Of a stretch of DNA of 64,000 bases, positions 57,201 through 64,000 are shown in pieces (position 1 is the stretch's first letter; every line of letters begins with the position of its first letter). The translations under genes and the position numbers were made by a program. Under the pieces are notes generated by a model that saw nothing but the letters and a program-made list of their open reading frames with translations, did not search any database and was not told where the DNA came from. The stretch spans positions 1,897,501 through 1,961,500 of the forward strand of contig NZ_CP021255.1 of NCBI RefSeq assembly GCF_002952055.1, read 5' to 3'. This stretch comes from Desulfobulbus oralis. GTDB lineage: Bacteria > Desulfobacterota > Desulfobulbia > Desulfobulbales > Desulfobulbaceae.

Positions 57201-60200
57201 CGTCAGTCTTTTCTGGTCGTAATCCCTTATCAAGTCAGGTCATATCAAACCCGACGAGCACCTTCCGCCAGCAAACCGCCGGCGTCGTAATCCCTTATCA
57301 AGTCAGGTCATATCAAACTGAGCTCGGAGGAGATCGATCGCAACATGCGCCGGTTTAAGGTCGTAATCCCTTATCAAGTCAGGTCATATCAAACCGGACT
57401 GACCCAGCGTGTAACCGCACGTGCCGGCGTCACCGTCGTAATCCCTTATCAAGTCAGGTCATATCAAACATTCCGACGTATTACAGTAGGGGCTGTTCCC
57501 CCCGAGGCGTCGTAATCCCTTATCAAGTCAGGTCATATCAAACGGCGAAGGCCAACGCCTACGGGCGTTGTGCGACCTGTCGTAATCCCTTATCAAGTCA
57601 GGTCATATCAAACTTCTGATAACGCCCGGGAATTCCCGGGCGAAGGCCAACGTCGTAATCCCTTATCAAGTCAGGTCATATCAAACCCTGGAATCTGCAC
57701 TCCAAACTGGCAAGGTGCACCCTGGGTCGTAATCCCTTATCAAGTCAGGTCATATCAAACAAGTCTTGTGCTGGCATGAAATGACTTTAGATTATTCTGT
57801 CGTAATCCCTTATCAAGTCAGGTCATATCAAACCCACTTGTGCGGAGGCGTCATGGTTTCACTACAGCAAGCGTCGTAATCCCTTATCAAGTCAGGTCAT
57901 ATCAAACTTTGAGGAAAAGTTCCCCATTGTGGGAACTGTTCAGGGTCGTAATCCCTTATCAAGTCAGGTCATATCAAACCACAATCGGAGCGATGGCCCA
58001 TGAGGGCCATCGCTTGTCCAAGTCGTAATCCCTTATCAAGTCAGGTCATATCAAACTCTGGTGAGCGGGAATTCCTCCGTAAACTTTCCGACCTGTGTCG
58101 TAATCCCTTATCAAGTCAGGTCATATCAAACGCCCCATGAGATAAAGGATTGCGACGGCCGTAACTCACGGGTCGTAATCCCTTATCAAGTCAGGTCATA
58201 TCAAACCAGAAAAAGCCATTTTTGACATACCAGCAAAGCCAGGAACGTCGTAATCCCTTATCAAGTCAGGTCATATCAAACTTCTATAATTTTTCTGGGA
58301 ATTCCCGTTGTGGGAATTCCCGGTCGTAATCCCTTATCAAGTCAGGTCATATCAAACTTGCGGGACAAGTCGCGGGAGCGAAGTTTTTCGAACTGTCGTA
58401 ATCCCTTATCAAGTCAGGTCATATCAAACAAAGTGGAATTTGAAAAAGCAGTAGCCCACTTGAAGGGGTCGTAATCCTTTATCAAGTCAGGTCATATCAA
58501 ACGCCGGCTAGGTGTAGCACGGGTACAGGATTACGGTCGTAATCCCTTATCAAGTCAGGTCATATCAAACATACCAGCAAAGAGAAGTACTTTGCTGGCA
58601 TGAAATGACGTCGTAATCCCTTATCAAGTCAGGTCATATCAAACAAGGAATTACGACATGAAAACTGCACAAAAAATTCTGGGTCGTAATCCCTTATCAA
58701 GTCAGGTCATATCAAACATGAAAACTGCACAAAAAATTCTGGCCAAGCGCAATGCGGTCGTAATCCCTTATCAAGTCAGGTCATATCAAACGAATAAACC
58801 TGAAAAGCAAGTTAGGGAACCATGTTTCGGTTCGTCGTAATCCCTTATCAAGTCAGGTCATATCAAACTGGTATAATGCTGGTTGAAATGCTGGATTAAT
58901 GCTATGTCGTAATCCCTTATCAAGTCAGGTCATATCAAACATAAGGGTGCTTCGGAAATAGTACTGAACACCCGGGAGTCGTAATCCCTTATCAAGTCAG
59001 GTCATATCAAACAGTATATATTCCTGTCGCAAGGGAACGTGAGTCTGAGTCGTAATCCCTTATCAAGTCAGGTCATATCAAACATAGTTCGAGGGCGAAC
59101 TAAATGCAACATGTCGTGTAAGTCGTAATCCCTTATCAAGTCAGGTCATATCAAACGCCGCGAAAAAGAACGAGGGCTCCGGGAATTCCCCGGAGCGTCG
59201 TAATCCCTTATCAAGTCAGGTCATATCAAACTTTTCGAAGCTTTTCCTCACACCGTCGGTTGCCCCGGTCGTAATCCCTTATCAAGTCAGGTCATATCAA
59301 ACAATAATACTATTGCGCTCACAGTCACTTCCCGCTCCGTCGTGTCGTAATCCCTTATCAAGTCAGGTCATATCAAACCAAAATTGCGAAAAGAACAAGA
59401 GAAGGAACAAGGGCTTGTGTCGTAATCCCTTATCAAGTCAGGTCATATCAAACCAGTATCCTACCTAAAAGGATTACTGCCAAATTTGGAAACTCGTCGT
59501 AATCCCTTATCAAGTCAGGTCATATCAAACCCCGCTGGCAGGAGGTCTGATATGTCGGATAAGGGACTTATGTCGTAATCCCTTATCAAGTCAGGTCATA
59601 TCAAACATTTAGAATTATTGACAAAAACAGCTACTAGCGAAAAGTAAGTCGTAATCCCTTATCAAGTCAGGTCATATCAAACTGCCGCTTGCTCGAGCAA
59701 GCAGCATATCGCGTAATTGGGTCGTAATCCCTTATCAAGTCAGGTCATATCAAACCATTTTATAATTGGCTGCGAAACATTACATTGTACCATCTTGTCG
59801 TAATCCCTTATCAAGTCAGGTCATATCAAACCGAGCAAGCGTGCCGCTTGCTCGAGCAAGCAGCATAGTCGTAATCCCTTATCAAGTCAGGTCATATCAA
59901 ACAATCCAAACTGCCAGATACAAATTGCTAGGATAATTTGTCGTAATCCCTTATCAAGTCAGGTCATATCAAACCCAGCTACTAGGATTAACTAGTAGCT
60001 GGATACTTGCACGTCGTAATCCCTTATCAAGTCAGGTCATATCAAACTTTTTTGAGCTTTTTCCGGATGCGATTGCGCATCCGGAGTCGTAATCCCTTAT
60101 CAAGTCAGGTCATATCAAACCCTGCCAGAGTCTTGACCAAGCGCGCATACTTATGCATGCGTCGTAATCCCTTATCAAGTCAGGTCATATCAAACCTTTA

Positions 60201-63200
60201 CGCAAATTTGCGCTCAAAAGGAAAAATTTGGGAGTTCGTCGTAATCCCTTATCAAGTCAGGTCATATCAAACGCTCCTGTTCCTTTTGATTTTTCCGGGA
60301 ATTCCCGTCGTCGTAATCCCTTATCAAGTCAGGTCATATCAAACAGTACTCTCTGAGCAATCTCAGTAGAAGTAGCGCGTCGTAATCCCTTATCAAGTCA
60401 GGTCATATCAAACACTCCAGCAATGCATGTTAATGGACGAGCTTGTCCTATTTGTCGTAATCCCTTATCAAGTCAGGTCATATCAAACTAATTGATTTAA
60501 TTAAAAATTTAGCTGAAAGTTTAAGTCGTAATCCCTTATCAAGTCAGGTCATATCAAACCGGCCAGTGGTCTGCTGGAAAGGGCTCACACTAGACTATAG
60601 CGTCGTAATCCCTTATCAAGTCAGGTCATATCAAACCCCGAAAGGCCGCAAAAAAGAACGAGCCCAAAACCGACGATGTCGTAATCCCTTATCAAGTCAG
60701 GTCATATCAAACCAAACCCGGGAAGTCCCGGAATCCGTCGAAACGGGAGCGCGGTCGTAATCCCTTATCAAGTCAGGTCATATCAAACACGGTAGCTGGC
60801 GCTCCACAGCCAGCTACCGCTGGCAGGGGTCGTAATCCCTTATCAAGTCAGGTCATATCAAACTTTTTTGATGCCTTTCCTGACTGCGTCGGGGCACCCG
60901 ACGCGTCGTAATCCCTTATCAAGTCAGGTCATATCAAACCAGCATAGGCGCTGCCCACCCGGCCAGCGGGTAGCTGTCGTAATCCCTTATCAAGTCAGGT
61001 CATATCAAACGGACTTACCACTGGCCGTGAGACGGCCAGTGGTCTGCTGGAAGTCGTAATCCCTTATCAAGTCAGGTCATATCAAACCCAGCAGTTTACC
61101 GATAAAATGTCGCGTAAGTACTTGATTTTGTCGTAATCCCTTATCAAGTCAGGTCATATCAAACCGACGGAAAGAGCAGCAAACCGCTCTTTCCTGCCCG
61201 CGTCGTAATCCCTTATCAAGTCAGGTCATATCAAACGCTGATCGACAAGCAGCTCAAACGCCGGATGCTGGCGTCGTAATCCCTTATCAAGTCAGGTCAT
61301 ATCAAACTGCGAGCTGGGCGGCGATTTGGCTGCGTGGATCGACGTCGTAATCCCTTATCAAGTCAGGTCATATCAAACGCGGCACTCCTGTTGCCAGGAT
61401 CGCTCCGGACACCGTGTCGTAATCCCTTATCAAGTCAGGTCATATCAAACACTCTCCTCACAGGTTGGCAGCCTGTGGGGAGAGATCGTGTCGTAATCCC
61501 TTATCAAGTCAGGTCATATCAAACAAAAAATCTTTGCAAGCCGGAATGCCCAGCTTGCCACCAGAAAGTCGTAATCCCTTATCAAGTCAGGTCATATCAA
61601 ACATTATCCTTTTTCTGGTTACTGGTACCAAATATCAGTAAGTCGTAATCCCTTATCAAGTCAGGTCATATCAAACCGCAGCCAGAGTATGCCTTTGCCT
61701 ACTCTGGAAGAAGGTCGTAATCCCTTATCAAGTCAGGTCATATCAAACTCCCAAGGGAAATCAGGGATCGCGACGGGAAAAACTCCAAGTCGTAATCCCT
61801 TATCAAGTCAGGTCATATCAAACTATGCGGGATGTTGGATATCCCATGTGACCACTCTGGGAGTCGTAATCCCTTATCAAGTCAGGTCATATCAAACGAG
61901 GCCCTTTTAAGGGCCGATGCGGCCGAGGCCAGGCTTCGTCGTAATCCCTTATCAAGTCAGGTCATATCAAACCAGCGTGACGGATACCTTTGTTTCCCTT
62001 GGGTTACTCCCGTCGTAATCCCTTATCAAGTCAGGTCATATCAAACTGATGAACGGGAATTTTTGAGGCGCCTTTCTGACTTGGTCGTAATCCCTTATCA
62101 AGTCAGGTCATATCAAACCCCGCACGAAAGGCGGCGGAAAAGGCGAACCCAAAAGAGTCGTAATCCCTTATCAAGTCAGGTCATATCAAACGCGTTTTGC
62201 CGGGCGAGCAAGACCTTGCACCAGAACTCCGGGTCGTAATCCCTTATCAAGTCAGGTCATATCAAACCGAGCTTCGCGCTCAAGCAGCGGAGGCCCGCTT
62301 GGGTCGTAATCCCTTATCAAGTCAGGTCATATCAAACTTCTGGGAATTCCCGCTCTAACGAGCGGGAATTCCTCCGTCGTAATCCCTTATCAAGTCAGGT
62401 CATATCAAACTTTGAGTGACCTTAACTTGGCCGGCCAAATTGCCGGCACAAGTCGTAATCCCTTATCAAGTCAGGTCATATCAAACGGGAATTCCTCCGG
62501 CGTTTGAGTGACCTTAACTTGGGTCGTAATCCCTTATCAAGTCAGGTCATATCAAACGGTCTTTCAATGCCGCACGAAAGGCGGCGGAAAAGGCGGTCGT
62601 AATCCCTTATCAAGTCAGGTCATATCAAACCGCGCTGGCCACGGGCAAGGTACGGCCCGGCGTTTTGCCGGGTCGTAATCCCTTATCAAGTCAGGTCATA
62701 TCAAACGTTGTACTTATACAGGAGAATCCAGTGAACTTGTTGTAGTCGTAATCCCTTATCAAGTCAGGTCATATCAAACTTCTGGGAATTCCCGCTCTAA
62801 CGAGCGGGAATTCCTCCGGTCGTAATCCCTTATCAAGTCAGGTCATATCAAACCAACTGGTTGCGGAAATCATCAAATTGAGGTCTCAAGCGTCGTAATC
62901 CCTTATCAAGTCAGGTCATATCAAACCAGACCAAACGCGAGCGCGAAGCCGAGCTTCGCGCTCAGTCGTAATCCCTTATCAAGTCAGGTCATATCAAACC
63001 CCGGCGTTTTGCCGGGCGAGCAAGACCTTGCACCAGAACTGTCGTAATCCCTTATCAAGTCAGGTCATATCAAACAAAAAGTGACTCAAATTTTCATTCA
63101 GGAAGGTCTACTTCCGTCGTAATCCCTTATCAAGTCAGGTCATATCAAACAGGCCCATCAGCCTACCTCCAACGCGGCTCGTACTGCGTCGTAATCCCTT

Positions 63201-64000
63201 ATCAAGTCAGGTCATATCAAACCAGATTGGTTCTGCCCAAACTGTAGAGTCCAGAGAAAATCTGCGTCGTAATCCCTTATCAAGTCAGGTCATATCAAAC
63301 AAAAGAGCCGAAACTGCAGAACGTAATCTCGATACCCGTCGTAATCCCTTATCAAGTCAGGTCATATCAAACGTTTTCAATATGTCCGTACTGCCAGATA
63401 CAAATTGTCGTAATCCCTTATCAAGTCAGGTCATATCAAACAGCGTTCCGCTTCCGCAATCAGCTTGTCGCAACTATAATGTCGTAATCCCTTATCAAGT
63501 CAGGTCATATCAAACCTGTTTCTTGTGACTCTCAAAATTCCCGCAATTTCTCCGACGTCGTAATCCCTTATCAAGTCAGGTCATATCAAACATTTCCGCT
63601 ACTTCAGGAAAAATGCTTCATTCTCCAAGGGGTCGTAATCCCTTATCAAGTCAGGTCATATCAAACACAAATTCCCCAATTTCTTCCTTTAAAAATCAAG
63701 AAATTTCGTCGTAATCCCTTATCAAGTCAGGTCATATCAAACTTTGAGCGCGCAAGCTACCCAGGCTGGATACTTGGTCGTAATCCCTTATCAAGTCAGG
63801 TCATATCAAACTTCTTTTCCTCCAAGCCCAAGGCGCGGGCTTGGAGGAAGTGTCGTAATCCCTTATCAAGTCAGGTCATATCAAACCGGCTTCCAGTTAC
63901 GGAATCTGCTGGCTGCGGCAGTTAGTCGTAATCCCTTATCAAGTCAGGTCATATCAAACCGCTTCGCGCACAAGAGGAAGCGTTCATATTTCGCAACCGT
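54204..64000. CRISPR. Very large CRISPR array, about 133 repeats, continuing past the window
   Basis: The repeat is 35 bp, begins GTCGTAATCCC and ends GGTCATATCAAAC on the plus strand. By eye I count about 133 copies at 71-77 bp intervals, the last complete one ending at 63959. Spacers are about 35-42 bp. The first repeat (54204-54238) differs in its first four bases; single-base variants occur near 54880 (CAAGGCAGG) and 58471 (AATCCTTTATC). One spacer is present twice (62338-62375 and 62780-62818). No cas gene, reverse transcriptase or second array is visible in the window. The repeat is nearly invariant over almost 10 kb, implying an active or recently active system. Type cannot be assigned from the repeat alone; spacer properties argue for type III. 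Transcription direction is undetermined. Confidence 0.98.

Noticed and set aside
54557-62239. Many open frames of 60-135 codons across the array
   Set aside because: They consist of repeat translations (VVIPYQVRSYQT or RNPLSSQVISN) alternating with spacers, so they are not genes.
63131-63187. A spacer with GGAGGTAGG...ATG on the minus strand, suggesting an antisense gene start
   Set aside because: The plus strand also reads as a coherent peptide (GPSAYLQRGSYC), so its orientation is undecided and it was not counted either way.
54204-64000. Type I-C or another DNA-targeting type assigned from the repeat's GTCG start and AAC end
   Set aside because: Repeat ends alone are weak evidence, and the spacer overlaps, missing PAM and strand bias fit type III better. 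Type is left open.

Overview
The window looks like chromosome of a strictly anaerobic, GC-rich Deltaproteobacterium (Desulfobacterota), plausibly in or near the Desulfobulbaceae. This is inferred from the gene set: OleC/OleD, rubredoxin, a flavodiiron protein, anaerobic ribonucleotide reductase, an Mla-type lipid transport operon, an EndoQ-UvrD fusion and an exosortase/PEP-CTERM pair. No rRNA is present to settle the taxonomy.

Region by region. 1-3032: the end of oleC, then oleD and mnmA. 3230-9974: a two-gene block resembling anti-phage defence, a Swt1-HEPN/SNF2 helicase followed by a sacsin-like ATPase gene broken by one in-frame stop and one A7 frameshift. 10000-11763: insertion-sequence debris, with an intact-looking IS630-family element between remnants of two different IS30-family transposases. 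11814-14726: flavodiiron protein, double cupin and GT2 glycosyltransferase, all less GC-rich than the surroundings. 14748-19113: an mlaE-mlaF-mlaD-lipoprotein-solute-binding-protein operon. 19568-28198: rubredoxin, then rplU-rpmA-obgE-proB-proA-nadD and a large EndoQ/UvrD-type helicase. 28269-31011: two related TerB/DnaJ membrane proteins. 31327-36413: tRNA-Pro, rsmE, dtd, an M16C peptidase and a PepSY protein. 36616-41629: a CreBC-like two-component system beside an exosortase-K-like protein and one PEP-CTERM VIT/vWA protein. 41900-47489: a minus-strand operon led by two NrdR-like boxes and a cobalamin riboswitch, running nrdD, a separately encoded glycyl-radical piece of NrdD, nrdG, cobF, a 2Fe-2S ferredoxin and a cbiR-like gene. 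47716-53268: CBS/ACT protein, SLC13 transporter, NifX-like protein, and a copper ATPase fused in frame to CopZ. 53325-53846: a degenerate tRNA-Asp and a small membrane protein.

54204-64000 is one very large CRISPR array that runs off the right edge: about 133 repeats of 35 bp counted by eye, spacers of about 35-42 bp, and no cas gene in the window. Many spacers overlap and tile the same source sequence, many are near-perfect hairpins, and those with recognisable gene starts or homologous partners almost all lie in one orientation relative to the source gene. Protospacer flanks rebuilt from overlapping spacers show no common PAM. Together these features suggest a type III-like, transcript-directed system, perhaps one that acquires spacers from RNA. 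The cas locus must be sought outside the window.
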